From contig JBBACY010000014.1 in NCBI GenBank assembly GCA_041656735.1, positions 11,279 through 75,278 on the forward strand: a stretch of DNA of 64,000 bases, in the 5' to 3' direction. The notes below the pieces were generated by a model that worked only from the letters and a program-made list of their open reading frames with translations, had not been told where the DNA came from and did not search any database. Position 1 is the first letter of the stretch, and each line of letters starts with the position of its first letter. A program made the translations under genes and the position numbers. This DNA comes from Perlabentimonas sp041656735 (GTDB lineage: Bacteria > Bacteroidota > Bacteroidia > Bacteroidales > Tenuifilaceae). Shown here in pieces: positions 41,913-51,668 of this stretch.

Positions 41913-44126
41913 ATGACAGAAAAACATATTTATCCCGTTACCGGAATGTCGTGCGCAGGCTGCTCTTCTAGTGTTGAAAGTATGCTTAAAAGTGTTGATG
42001 GCGTGCTAGATGCAGGCGTAAACCTTGCAAACCAAACGGCTTGGGTAAATTTCAACACTCAAAAAGTTACACCAAAAACATTGCAACAGGCAATACGTTC
42101 GGTGGGTTACGATTTGCTTATTAGCAACGAATTTAACAAAGATGCAACCGATAATATAAGGCTAAAAGAGGCCCATTCTTTAAAGATGAGAATATTTTGG
42201 GCGGCCAGCCTTACCATACCCGTTTTTGTGCTGGGAATGTTCTTTATGAACTGGCAGTATTCGCCCATAATTTCGCTCGTATTTGCCACACCCATCATAT
42301 TTTGGTTTGGCCGCGGTTTCTTTATTAACGCATGGAAACAGGCACGCCACGCACAAGCAAATATGGACACCCTTGTTGCCCTGAGTACCGGTATTGCATA
42401 CACCTACAGTGTGTTCAACACTTTATACCCCAGCTTTATGGTTAGTCGAGGCATAGAGCCTCATGTTTATTTCGAATCGGCTTCGGTTATTATTACATTT
42501 ATACTACTTGGGAAATGGCTCGAAGAGCGTGCAAAAGGAAAAACATCGTCCTCAATAAGAAAGTTAATGGGTCTGCAACCCAGCACCGTAACCGTTGTTG
42601 ACAATCTTGTTTACCGAGAGGTTGGAATTGCTGAACTTCAAATTGGACAGCATGTTCTGGTTAAACCTGGTGGAAAAGTTCCAGTGGATGGCACCGTTAT
42701 TCAGGGCACATCATATGTTGACGAAAGCACCATAACCGGCGAGCCTATGCCAGTAGAAAAATCGAGTGGGAATAAAGTTTTTGCTGGCACAGCCAATCAG
42801 AAGGGAACACTTACCGTTTCGGCAGAACAGGTTGGCTCTGAAACTATTTTAAGCCGAATAGTTCAAATGGTTGAAGAGGCGCAAGGCTCAAAAGCCCCGG
42901 TACAGAAGTTAGCCGATAAGGTGGCAAGCATTTTTGTTCCGGTAGTAATGGGTATCGCCCTAATTAGCTTTGCTGGGTGGGTAATTTGGGGAGGCGAACT
43001 AGGTGTTGTTCACGGAATTGTTGCCATTGTTACCGTTATGGCAATAGCATGCCCTTGTGCTATGGGACTTGCAACCCCAACGGCTATTATGGTTGGTATG
43101 GGAAAAGGCGCCGAAAACAATGTGCTTATAAAAGATGCGCAGAGTTTAGAAACAGCTCACAAGATAAATACCGTTGTGCTAGATAAAACGGGCACCATAA
43201 CCGAGGGTAAGCCAATGGTTACTGATGAACTGTGGTTTACCGATAACAACAATTCATCGGGTTTAAAGCAAATCCTTTTCTCTATTGAAAACCAGTCTGA
43301 ACACCCCATTGCACAAGCCGTAGCACAATATTATACTGAAAATAGCACAACTCCTATTTCCATTAATAATTTTGAAGCCCTATCGGGTTTAGGAGTAAAA
43401 GCAAGCTTAGACAACGAGAACTATCTTATTGGGAATAAAACATTAATGCTAGAGCAGAACGTGAACATACCTGCTGAGGCGAACAGTAAGCTGGATAGCC
43501 TAAGTTCTGACGGTAAAACCGTTATCCTTTTTGCCAAAGCAAACAATGTTTTAGGCCTTATAGCTGTTGCCGATAAAGTGAAAAGCACATCAGTCAATGC
43601 CATTAAAACACTTATAAGTATGGGTATTGAGCCAATAATGATGACAGGTGACAACGAGCAAACCGCTAAGCTTGTAGCTTCTCAGGTGGGAATAAAGCGT
43701 GTAATGGCCTCAATGCTGCCACACCAAAAAGCCGAGCAAATAAAGAAGCTGCAAAGCGAAGGCAAAATTGTGGCTATGGTAGGCGATGGCATTAACGACT
43801 CACATGCACTTGCACAGGCCGACGTAAGCATTGCCATGGGCAAAGGTTCGGACATTGCTTTAGATGTTGCCAAAATAACTTTAATATCATCCGATTTAAA
43901 CCATATACCCACGGCAATTACGCTTTCAAAAAAAACGATGAGAACCGTGCGACAGAATCTTTTCTGGGCATTTGTTTACAATATAATCGGAATACCCTTG
44001 GCTGCAGGGGTTCTGTACCCCATAATCGGATTTCAATTCGACCCAATGATAGCAGGTATTGCCATGGCTCTTAGCTCCGTATCGGTAGTTAGCAATAGCC
44101 TCCGACTAAGAACTGTTACCATTTAG
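41913..44126 (+). CDS. copA: Copper-translocating P1B-type ATPase
   Basis: The 737-residue pump has one N-terminal HMA domain with GMSCAGC (C14, C17), eight predicted membrane helices, the actuator motif TGEPMPVEK, the membrane metal site CPC (380-382) in AIACPCAMGLATPT, the phosphorylation site DKTGT (D424), SEHPIAQAV (the HP motif) and the hinge MVGDGINDSHALAQADV. NIIGIPLAAGVLYP and MALSSVSVVSNSLRLR complete the CopA-type (Cu+) ligand set. It exports cuprous ions from the cytoplasm. I chose the ATG at 41913; a TTG at 41889 would add eight residues. A hinge H replaces the more common A (NDSHAL for NDSPAL). Confidence 0.93.
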   Translation: MTEKHIYPVTGMSCAGCSSSVESMLKSVDGVLDAGVNLANQTAWVNFNTQKVTPKTLQQAIRSVGYDLLISNEFNKDATDNIRLKEAHSLKMRIFWAASLTIPVFVLGMFFMNWQYSPIISLVFATPIIFWFGRGFFINAWKQARHAQANMDTLVALSTGIAYTYSVFNTLYPSFMVSRGIEPHVYFESASVIITFILLGKWLEERAKGKTSSSIRKLMGLQPSTVTVVDNLVYREVGIAELQIGQHVLVKPGGKVPVDGTVIQGTSYVDESTITGEPMPVEKSSGNKVFAGTANQKGTLTVSAEQVGSETILSRIVQMVEEAQGSKAPVQKLADKVASIFVPVVMGIALISFAGWVIWGGELGVVHGIVAIVTVMAIACPCAMGLATPTAIMVGMGKGAENNVLIKDAQSLETAHKINTVVLDKTGTITEGKPMVTDELWFTDNNNSSGLKQILFSIENQSEHPIAQAVAQYYTENSTTPISINNFEALSGLGVKASLDNENYLIGNKTLMLEQNVNIPAEANSKLDSLSSDGKTVILFAKANNVLGLIAVADKVKSTSVNAIKTLISMGIEPIMMTGDNEQTAKLVASQVGIKRVMASMLPHQKAEQIKKLQSEGKIVAMVGDGINDSHALAQADVSIAMGKGSDIALDVAKITLISSDLNHIPTAITLSKKTMRTVRQNLFWAFVYNIIGIPLAAGVLYPIIGFQFDPMIAGIAMALSSVSVVSNSLRLRTVTI

Positions 44127-44673
44127 CAACTTAAAGTAATTGCAAGGGGTAATCATCGGTTTAATTTCGAATAAAAATTAAATTTGATGCATACGGTTAT
44201 GCTTTAAATGGTGCTATTCACAAAAAATGGCATTTTCACTGATTGCCCTTTTTATATAAACTTTAGCCTTCATGTAAAGCCTGTTTTTCGAGTCAAAAAA
44301 GTCAGGTTCAGAGCATAAATAATCCTTTTAATAATCCAGATAAAACTACAATATTATGGCAGTGATTTCTCCGTTGTCGCTCTTGTCTTCGCTCACTTTC
44401 GACCCTAAAATTATATAACTTTAAAACAATAAGTTAAAGATAAAAATGCTTAAATTTGAATGTCCCAACACAATGTTTAATCTATGCTTGTTAGGAAAAA
44501 CAATAAAAAGCGGAATATATGAAACAACTAAGTATTGCTGGCGCAGGAAACTCTCCATTAATGGGTAATTATTACTATGCCATAGTTTAGTTTTATAAAC
44601 TATTGAAACGCTCACGATAATAAACGCAACTTTCAGGATAAACAAATTGTTTATTCGGCATCTAATAGGCACT
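44127..44673. other. Intergenic region, 547 bases
   Basis: I see no supported gene. A stretch at about 44358-44413 (GGCAGTGATTTCTCCGTTG, then TCGCTCTTGTC and TTCGCTCACTTTCGACCC) looks like a dispersed repeat fragment common in Bacteroidota intergenic DNA; this is from memory only. The promoter of the tamA-like gene should lie near the right end. Confidence 0.35.
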
Positions 44674-46509
44674 ATGTTAAAATTCTTATTACGCTTTATC
44701 GTTATATCCGCACTCTTTTGCGTTCAATCCACGGGGGTTTATGCACAGAATAATTATGAGGTACGCAAAATAAACTTTAAGGGTAATAAAACCCTCGATA
44801 AAAAATTTATTTTGGAGCGTATGGCGATGAAGGAAGTTTCGTGGCTTCAAAAAAAACTCACTAAGAAAGAACCCTATCTATATAATAACGAATTGATAAA
44901 CCTTGATTTGGAAAGATTAAAACGTATTTATCAGTCCGAAGGATTTATCGATGTAAAAGTTAATCTCCAACCCCTAAAAATCAACCAAAAGAAAAGAACC
45001 GTAAAACTTACCATTGAAATAGAAGAAGGTGAACCAGTAATAGTTGATAGTATTAGTTTTAAATTGGCAGGCGAAGCCGATAATGTTAAGATGGATTCCC
45101 TTACTAAAAAAGTTTTGCGCAAAATCAATCTAGGACAAGGCAACCGCTTTAGAGACGACGCCCTGATGGATGACATCATGGTCATTGAAAATGCGTTCAA
45201 AAATATGGGCTATGCCTATGCCTCCTCATCTTACGATTTATACCTCCGCCCTACTCAGCGCCTTACCGGCATTCACTACCTAATCAGTCCAGGGCAATTA
45301 TCATACATTGGTCCCACTAGTATTGAAGGGAATAAGCATGTGAAAGAAAAATTTATTCGCAAGCAGCTAAAATACAAGGAGGGAGACCTTTACAATCGTT
45401 CATTATTGGAGAAGACCCGTAAAAACCTCTACTTTTTACAGATGTTCCGCGTGGTTTCGGTATTGCCGCAAATGGGCGAGGACTCGTTACGAAATCCTAT
45501 ACCTATAAAACTTTATGTTGAAGAAGCGCCTCGCCTAAACGCACGGGTAGGTTTGGGTTACGGAACAGAAGATAAGTTTCGCACCTTTCTAGATCTCACC
45601 TACCTTGGGTTTCTCGGTAATGCACGGCGGCTTAATCTTCAGGTAAAACACTCCGAAATATTACCCTATTCGGTCAGCCTACGCTGGATTCAACCTCGCT
45701 TTTTTAACGATCGCAGCACCATTGAGCTAAACCCCTACCTAAACCGCACAAAAGAACCGGGGTACGACACCCGCACTTATGGTTTGAAGGTACCCTTTGG
45801 TTATGAATTTATTCCTCGTTGGAACAGTTCCCTATCCTATTATTTTGAAAATGTGGAACAATCCATAGAGCCCAACGATCCTGACTTCATAGAACGAACC
45901 TCCGACAAATTTCCATACAATAAATCGGGGATTATTATTGGTACAAGCTTTGATAACTCAAGACCTCAATTTTCGCCAACCAAGGGAAGCAATGTATCCG
46001 TGGCCTTTAAGGTAAATGGGTATATTTTTGGCAGCGATTTCAGCTACACCCGTTTATGGGCAAACTTTCGCACCTATCAACAAATAGGAGATTTCACTCT
46101 GGCTTTTAAACTGATGATTGGAGGCATTATTTCATCCAATTCCAGCAAATTCATTCCTGTGGAAGACCGATTTTACTCCGGTGGAGGCTCCTCGGTGCGA
46201 GGATGGAACCGCGCAGAGCTTGGCCCAAAACGCGAGAGTGGAACTCCTAGGGGCGGAAGTAGTATCCTTGAAAGCAGTTTAGAGGTTCGTTTCCCCTTGT
46301 TCTGGCGCCTAAGTGCTGTGGCTTTTATCGATGCCGGTAATACTTGGCTACAAGAATACTCGTATCGGTTAAATGACCTTGCTTATGCCGTGGGTCCTGG
46401 TCTTCGCATTAAAACACCCATTGGCCCTGTGCGTTTTGATGTTGGTTTTCCTGTTTGGAATGAGAAAAAAAAGCCGCAATTTTTTATTAGTGTTGGACAA
46501 GCTTTTTAG
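44674..46509 (+). CDS. Omp85-family outer membrane protein (TamA/BamA-like)
   Basis: The 611-residue protein starts at the ATG (a TTG at 44647 would add nine residues) and has a signal peptide (about 1-25, ending GVYAQ). POTRA domains occupy about 27-265 (YEVRKINFKGNKTLDKKFIL, then ISPGQLSYIGPTSIEGNKHV, KEKFIRKQLKYKEGDLYN). A 16-strand barrel follows, with the conserved FYSGGGSSVRGWNRAELGPK (VRGF/VRGW motif of lid loop L6) and a C-terminal FFISVGQAF. Position directly before tamB, 22 bases away, points to TamA rather than BamA: together they would insert outer-membrane proteins or transport lipids. Confidence 0.88.
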   Translation: MLKFLLRFIVISALFCVQSTGVYAQNNYEVRKINFKGNKTLDKKFILERMAMKEVSWLQKKLTKKEPYLYNNELINLDLERLKRIYQSEGFIDVKVNLQPLKINQKKRTVKLTIEIEEGEPVIVDSISFKLAGEADNVKMDSLTKKVLRKINLGQGNRFRDDALMDDIMVIENAFKNMGYAYASSSYDLYLRPTQRLTGIHYLISPGQLSYIGPTSIEGNKHVKEKFIRKQLKYKEGDLYNRSLLEKTRKNLYFLQMFRVVSVLPQMGEDSLRNPIPIKLYVEEAPRLNARVGLGYGTEDKFRTFLDLTYLGFLGNARRLNLQVKHSEILPYSVSLRWIQPRFFNDRSTIELNPYLNRTKEPGYDTRTYGLKVPFGYEFIPRWNSSLSYYFENVEQSIEPNDPDFIERTSDKFPYNKSGIIIGTSFDNSRPQFSPTKGSNVSVAFKVNGYIFGSDFSYTRLWANFRTYQQIGDFTLAFKLMIGGIISSNSSKFIPVEDRFYSGGGSSVRGWNRAELGPKRESGTPRGGSSILESSLEVRFPLFWRLSAVAFIDAGNTWLQEYSYRLNDLAYAVGPGLRIKTPIGPVRFDVGFPVWNEKKKPQFFISVGQAF

Positions 46510-46531
46510 TATGTTTTCAATAAAAATTTGA

Positions 46532-49500
46532 ATGAAAAAAGTCATAACATATACTTTAAAAACTCTAGGATGGATAATCCTGGGCATAATGACTTTTTTA
46601 CTGCTGGTAGCTTTGTTGATTCAAACCTCTTTTGTAAAGAAAAAGATTGCCTCTATTGCCGAGAAACAGGCCAATACCTTTATTAATGGCGAAGTGACGC
46701 TGGGCGAAATCAATGGCAATTTTTTTACAGGAATAAGCCTTAAAAACCTACTTATTACCTATGAAGGTGATACTATTGGCTATTTTAAGGAAATTAGTGC
46801 AACCTACAATTTATTACCACTAATTGGCGGAAAATTTGATGTGCGCAGCGTTCTATTGCGCGACCCTCGCATCTTCCTAAAGCAAATTAATGATTCCACT
46901 TGGAATGTTCAGCAACTAATTAAACCGTCGACTAAAACTACGGAAACCGACACAACCACAAGTAATTTTGCCATTAATCTTGCCAAACTCCAACTTGCGG
47001 ATGGAACTATTCACATCAATTCACTGGACACGCTTATTCCCCGTGAAGTTAACCAGCTTAAAATAATACTTTCCGGTTCATATAGTGCTGATGCCCAGTC
47101 TTTGAAAATGGATGAATTTTCGTTCAATACACTGCACCCTGATATTTCGCTCGAAAAATTAGTTTTCAACCTCACGCGCAACAAGGAATCCATCGTATTA
47201 AAAGATTTTGCACTTAAAACAATCAAAAACCAATTGCAAGGTGATGCTGATTATGCCGAAGCACCTGAACGTAAAGGGAATGCCAACTTTAAAAGTGCAC
47301 CAATAAAATTGAGCGAATTTGAATTTGTGCTGCCCGACTTTCAGCTTCCAGCAACGCCAATATTCACGCTCGAAGCACACCTACGCGATGAAGGAGTTAA
47401 GGCAGTAATCCAGGTTGAAGACAAAGGCCAAAAAATCTACTTCAATTTGGTTTCAGAAAATTTATACACATTTATTTTCAATCCGAAGGATACCGAATTA
47501 GAATACTCAATTGACGGAACCCTCGAAAAAATCGACCTGGCCTACTGGCTGAATAATCCAGAGTTAAATTATCTGATTAACGGAAAACTCAAGGCTAACG
47601 GACGAGGAACCGATTTGGCAACAGCAAAAATAAATTTAACTGCCGATTTTAAGGATTTGATACTACAGGAGCGCCCTGTTAACAAGCTGGTGATGAATTT
47701 TAATCTTGACCACGGAAACCTCTCGGGTTTTGCGCAAGGCAAGGGCGAATTTGGGGAGTTTGAGTTGCTACCCGAAATTCAACAAATACAAAACAATCCA
47801 ACCTATCAAATAAAACTTACCACACAAAAACTGAACATAGCCGCCATAACTGGGAACGACAGTCTGCAATCGTCCATCAATATGGTGGCAAATATTCGTG
47901 GTAGCGGTTTCGAGCCTGAAAAACTAGCATTAACGGCCAACCTAGTGGTAAAAAACTCCACGATTGCGCAAATAGAAGTGGATACCCTATTTGCGAACGC
48001 AAAGTACAGCAACCAGAACATTACCATAGACTCACTGCTGCTGCAAACAGAATCTGTCATTTTAAGCGCGCATGGCAATTACAATATGAGAGGTAATTCG
48101 GCTATGGATTTAAAAGCACAGTTCAGCGGACTGGAAGAATTCAAGGCATTTATCCCTATAGATTCGCTTCAAACCAGCGGGGTTATTCTTGCCTCTATAC
48201 GTGGAACTCGTGATTCGTTAAGTTTACAAACGAACCTACATTTTGCACAAACCACCTATCCCGGTTATAAAGTGGATACTATAAATGTGGATGCCCAAGC
48301 TTTTATTATTGGTGCAAATACCACTGCCCAGGTAAAATTGCAGGCATTGAACCTAAGCAGTAATGCCATAAATTTGGACTCTATTATAATGAATGTGGAT
48401 GCCAGCATGGATTCCATTTTTGTGGATGGTCGAATTAATAATCCCGTGTTGCGCACCAGCATAAAAGCAGGAATTACTCTAGGAGAGGTTCTGAGCATCA
48501 CCCTTGCCGACCTAATTCTTGATTATAAGAACCAGCATTGGGCTTTACAATCGCCCCCGGCAAGTATTAAAATTGCTGCCGACAGTTACACCGTGAATAA
48601 CTTTGTTTTTGCCACAAGTTCGGCCGATAGTGCACAAACCATAAAAGCAGATGGTACCATTCGGCGTAATGGAATAGAAGATTTTTCTCTTGAAGTTTCA
48701 AAAATTGACCTCGCAAAGTTAGCCGAAATGAGTGATGAGGAGATGGATGCCTCCGGTTTATTCAATTTAAAGATAACCCTGACCGGCAACGCCAGTAACC
48801 CAAAAATAGCTGGTGTGTTTGCGGTTGATAATGCTGTAATGAATAGCTATAAATTCACTCAATTTGATGGTACATTTAATATTGATGACGACAAGCTAAA
48901 AGTTGAAGCCTTGGTTATTCCGCAGGATAGCGGAAGGGTAGAATTATCTGGAACAATGCCGCTGAAAATACAAATGGATAGCCTAAGTGTGAAATTCAAT
49001 CCTTCGGATCCATTAGAGGGACTTATCAAAATTAAGCAATTCCCGTTGGCCATACTTCAAACCTTAAATATTACGGAGAATATTGCGGGCTATGCAGAAG
49101 CCGAAATTAAAATTGGAGGCACCATTGAGGCGCCAAAACCCGATGGATATTTCAGATTGGTAGATGCGGCGGTTAAAGTTCCTGAGTATGGCGTTGACTA
49201 CCAAAGCATTGCACTAAATATTAACTTTACGCCCGAAAAAGTTACCATCGATACCTTTAACATAAAATCAAAGGATGGTACCATGAAGGCAACGGGCGAA
49301 GTTAACTTCAATTCCGATTTTTATAAGGGCGATATAAACGATTCTAAAATCAACATTATATTTAATCGATTTAACCCCGTAAATCACAAGCAATTCAATA
49401 TGCAACTGTCGGGAGATGCCAGCCTCCAAGGTAAAGCCGGAGATGTGGTATTTGAGAGCGACCTCACAATTCCTCAATCTAGATTCAATTTGCCAGCTGT

Positions 49501-50410
49501 TCTTAGTCTTTTTGGTAAATTAAATACCCCAGAAATGCCTACTCCACTCCTAATAAGAGAAATGACAGAGCATGATCACTCAGGCGACTCCCTTCGAATA
49601 AAAAAAACTGTCCAAATCAAAGTGGATACTTCTACTGGACCTGGTTATTTCGACCGATTAAGGGGCAAAGCAAAAATTACCATCCCTAAAAATACCTGGA
49701 TAAAAAGTAAAGATATGCGTATTGAACTTTCGGGTGACCTGGAACTAATCAAAAACAACGATTTCTTTGAGATATTCGGCACGGTGGACGTAGTGCGCGG
49801 ACAGTATGATTTGATGGGCAAAACCTTTATTATTGACAAAGGCAACATCACTTTTCAGGGAGGAGAAGCAATAATGCCCCAAATGGACATTATTGCTTCC
49901 TACACCTTCCGAAATGCGCAACGTGAGGAGCAAAAACTTACGGTAAATATTACCGGCGAGGCAATAAAGCCACATATAGAATTTACCCTCTCCGAAAATG
50001 CCATCAATGAAGGCGATGCCATTTCATATATACTATTCGGAAAAAGCCTAGACGAACTCAGCCTGGCTCAACAAGACAATATGCAAAGCAGTGGCAGTTT
50101 GGCTGGTAATGCAGCAGCCTCATTAATTTCAGCACAGCTAACAAAGTTTCTGGGCAATAAACTCAATATAGATTATATAGAATTAAACACCAGCGGAACC
50201 TTCGACAATGCCACCATAGAGGTTGGAAAATATATAACCAACAATCTATTTGTCAGCTACGAGCAACGCATTGGGCAGTCAAACGAGGATGATTTAACGA
50301 ACTATGAAATTAAGCTCGAATATGAGGTATTCCGCTTTCTCTTTCTACAGCTAAATAACTCTAACCGCGACAGTGGTTTTGATGTAATCTTCAAAATAGA
50401 GGCTGAATAA
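46532..50410 (+). CDS. tamB: TamB-like translocation/assembly module protein (AsmA/DUF490)
   Basis: The 1292-residue protein has one N-terminal signal anchor (about 9-33, with GWIILGIMTFLLLVALLIQT), then a very long beta-taco rod typical of the TamB/YicH class of lipid-transport proteins. The C-terminal DUF490 is recognisable from DNDFFEIFGTVDVVRGQYDLMG (as NNDFFEIFGTVDVVRG), GKTFIIDKGNITFQGG and the ending ISYILFGKSLDELSL, then VGKYITNNLFVSYEQRIG. It spans the periplasm from the inner membrane to the Omp85 partner encoded just upstream. Length is normal for the family. Confidence 0.92.
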   Translation: MKKVITYTLKTLGWIILGIMTFLLLVALLIQTSFVKKKIASIAEKQANTFINGEVTLGEINGNFFTGISLKNLLITYEGDTIGYFKEISATYNLLPLIGGKFDVRSVLLRDPRIFLKQINDSTWNVQQLIKPSTKTTETDTTTSNFAINLAKLQLADGTIHINSLDTLIPREVNQLKIILSGSYSADAQSLKMDEFSFNTLHPDISLEKLVFNLTRNKESIVLKDFALKTIKNQLQGDADYAEAPERKGNANFKSAPIKLSEFEFVLPDFQLPATPIFTLEAHLRDEGVKAVIQVEDKGQKIYFNLVSENLYTFIFNPKDTELEYSIDGTLEKIDLAYWLNNPELNYLINGKLKANGRGTDLATAKINLTADFKDLILQERPVNKLVMNFNLDHGNLSGFAQGKGEFGEFELLPEIQQIQNNPTYQIKLTTQKLNIAAITGNDSLQSSINMVANIRGSGFEPEKLALTANLVVKNSTIAQIEVDTLFANAKYSNQNITIDSLLLQTESVILSAHGNYNMRGNSAMDLKAQFSGLEEFKAFIPIDSLQTSGVILASIRGTRDSLSLQTNLHFAQTTYPGYKVDTINVDAQAFIIGANTTAQVKLQALNLSSNAINLDSIIMNVDASMDSIFVDGRINNPVLRTSIKAGITLGEVLSITLADLILDYKNQHWALQSPPASIKIAADSYTVNNFVFATSSADSAQTIKADGTIRRNGIEDFSLEVSKIDLAKLAEMSDEEMDASGLFNLKITLTGNASNPKIAGVFAVDNAVMNSYKFTQFDGTFNIDDDKLKVEALVIPQDSGRVELSGTMPLKIQMDSLSVKFNPSDPLEGLIKIKQFPLAILQTLNITENIAGYAEAEIKIGGTIEAPKPDGYFRLVDAAVKVPEYGVDYQSIALNINFTPEKVTIDTFNIKSKDGTMKATGEVNFNSDFYKGDINDSKINIIFNRFNPVNHKQFNMQLSGDASLQGKAGDVVFESDLTIPQSRFNLPAVLSLFGKLNTPEMPTPLLIREMTEHDHSGDSLRIKKTVQIKVDTSTGPGYFDRLRGKAKITIPKNTWIKSKDMRIELSGDLELIKNNDFFEIFGTVDVVRGQYDLMGKTFIIDKGNITFQGGEAIMPQMDIIASYTFRNAQREEQKLTVNITGEAIKPHIEFTLSENAINEGDAISYILFGKSLDELSLAQQDNMQSSGSLAGNAAASLISAQLTKFLGNKLNIDYIELNTSGTFDNATIEVGKYITNNLFVSYEQRIGQSNEDDLTNYEIKLEYEVFRFLFLQLNNSNRDSGFDVIFKIEAE

Positions 50411-50532
50411 ACGCTTGTGCCAAGGGTTAAACTATAACATCATTACCATTGTACTCAGCAAATCTTAACTTTTTATAAAGAAGACTAGCAAAAAAACAAG
50501 CAGTTTAAAGCCTGGGTAATATTAAGTATCTG

Positions 50533-51066
50533 CTACTTAAAATTAAGCCACGCATCATGCAGTTCGTCATAGTGATACTCAACAATATGCTTTAACCAGT
50601 ACGTGTATTTTTGCGGATTAGCCTCAATATCACGCTTTAAGTCGGGTAAAGTAATCCAAGCATAACTTTCAACCTCTTGGGCATTCGGCTTGGGTAACCC
50701 ATCGTAAAAGCCCACGTATATATGGTCTATCTCATTTTCTGTTAACCCATTATTGAATGAAGCACGATATTTAAACTTCGTCACAAACTCTAATTCAGCA
50801 TCAAAGCCCATCTCCTCAACCAACCGCTGATGAACGGCATTATCCATATTCATTCCCTGTGGCAAATGGCTGCAACAGGTGTTTGTCCATAGGCCCGGCG
50901 AGTGGTACTTACTCAACGCACGCTGGTGTAGCATTAGCTTACCTTCACTATTAAATACAAATATTGAGAACGCTCTATGTAAAAGCCCATCAATATGTAC
51001 TTTTTGCTTCTCATCGAAACCAATAACCTCATCATTCTCATTAACCAATGCAATAATATCTGTCAT
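50533..51066 (-). CDS. idi: Isopentenyl-diphosphate delta-isomerase, type 1
   Basis: The 177-residue Nudix-fold enzyme interconverts IPP and DMAPP in isoprenoid synthesis. It has LHRAFSIFVFNSEGKLMLHQ, the catalytic-cysteine region LWTNTCCSH (C65 aligns with the active cysteine and H67 with a metal ligand), the Nudix-helix RLVEEMGF and the second acidic motif LTENEIDHIYVG with the catalytic glutamate. CCSHL has leucine where most have proline (CGHP). It is monocistronic and convergent with tamB. Confidence 0.92.
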   Translation of the reverse strand: MTDIIALVNENDEVIGFDEKQKVHIDGLLHRAFSIFVFNSEGKLMLHQRALSKYHSPGLWTNTCCSHLPQGMNMDNAVHQRLVEEMGFDAELEFVTKFKYRASFNNGLTENEIDHIYVGFYDGLPKPNAQEVESYAWITLPDLKRDIEANPQKYTYWLKHIVEYHYDELHDAWLNFK

Positions 51067-51088
51067 AAATCGTATTGTTTTTGTAAAA

Positions 51089-51096
51089 CAAATATA
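51089..51096 (-). promoter_or_regulatory. -7 promoter box of idi
   Basis: On the minus strand TATATTTG matches TAnnTTTG, 22 bases before the ATG at 51066. Confidence 0.5.
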
Positions 51097-51260
51097 GTAG
51101 AATCATTTTGTAAAAGCCAGCAAGCTTTTATATTCAGCCAAAAATAAAATGAGCACTAAAAGTCGAAAAATCTTGATAAAAATAAAAACAATAATTAAAA
51201 CCATCCGTGTCCGGTAAAAATATGACGTTTTGAAAAACCTATTCGTGTGTGCGACTGGCA

Positions 51261-51462
51261 TCGGTCGGCGAGCCGAAAAACAAGCACAGCGGGCGTTAAG
51301 AAAAATCTGCTGTTTGAAGCACTGACCAGCGGGAAGTGCAAGTTCAGATTTTTTAGCACGCATCGCGTAGTTTTTCGAGTGAGCTGGACGGAGCCTTGAA
51401 CTTCTTTGCTTACTTTCTGCTTTCAAGAGAAGAAAGTAAGTGGGGTCTGGGGCAAAGCCCCA
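51261..51462. repeat. Multi-hairpin dispersed repeat
   Basis: Four inverted pairs lie in sequence: TCGG/CCGA (51261-51276); AAAAATCTG/CAGATTTTT (51301-51353) with an inner GCACT/AGTGC; CTTACTTTCT/AGAAAGTAAG (51409-51440); and TGGGGC/GCCCCA (51448-51462). The stretch has a GC content and look different from its neighbours and resembles repeats I have seen in many Bacteroidota genomes. A minus-strand open frame across it (51103-51537) is a by-product. The rest of the 51097-51668 gap holds no gene. Confidence 0.6.
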
Positions 51463-51668
51463 ACTATTAAAGGTAGTTAATTCGACTAGTGAAAACAAGG
51501 TTTTTGAATTGATGAGATTTTCTTTATCGGACAACAATTAATTAAAACCATACCTTACCAGCAGCTAACTTAAAGTTATTAACAACTTAGTGTTAATATG
51601 TTCGATAGCATTTAGAGAAACCTTAGGTGCATAATTTGTATTTTTACACCAAATTTAAGAAAAAAACT

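Noticed and set aside
44421..44672. Minus-strand 83-codon open frame before the tamA-like gene
   Set aside because: AT-rich, no domain, overlaps the expected promoter region; kept as intergenic.
51103..51537. Minus-strand 144-codon open frame upstream of the TPR gene
   Set aside because: It runs through the multi-hairpin repeat, has no recognisable domain and an odd composition; it is an accidental frame.
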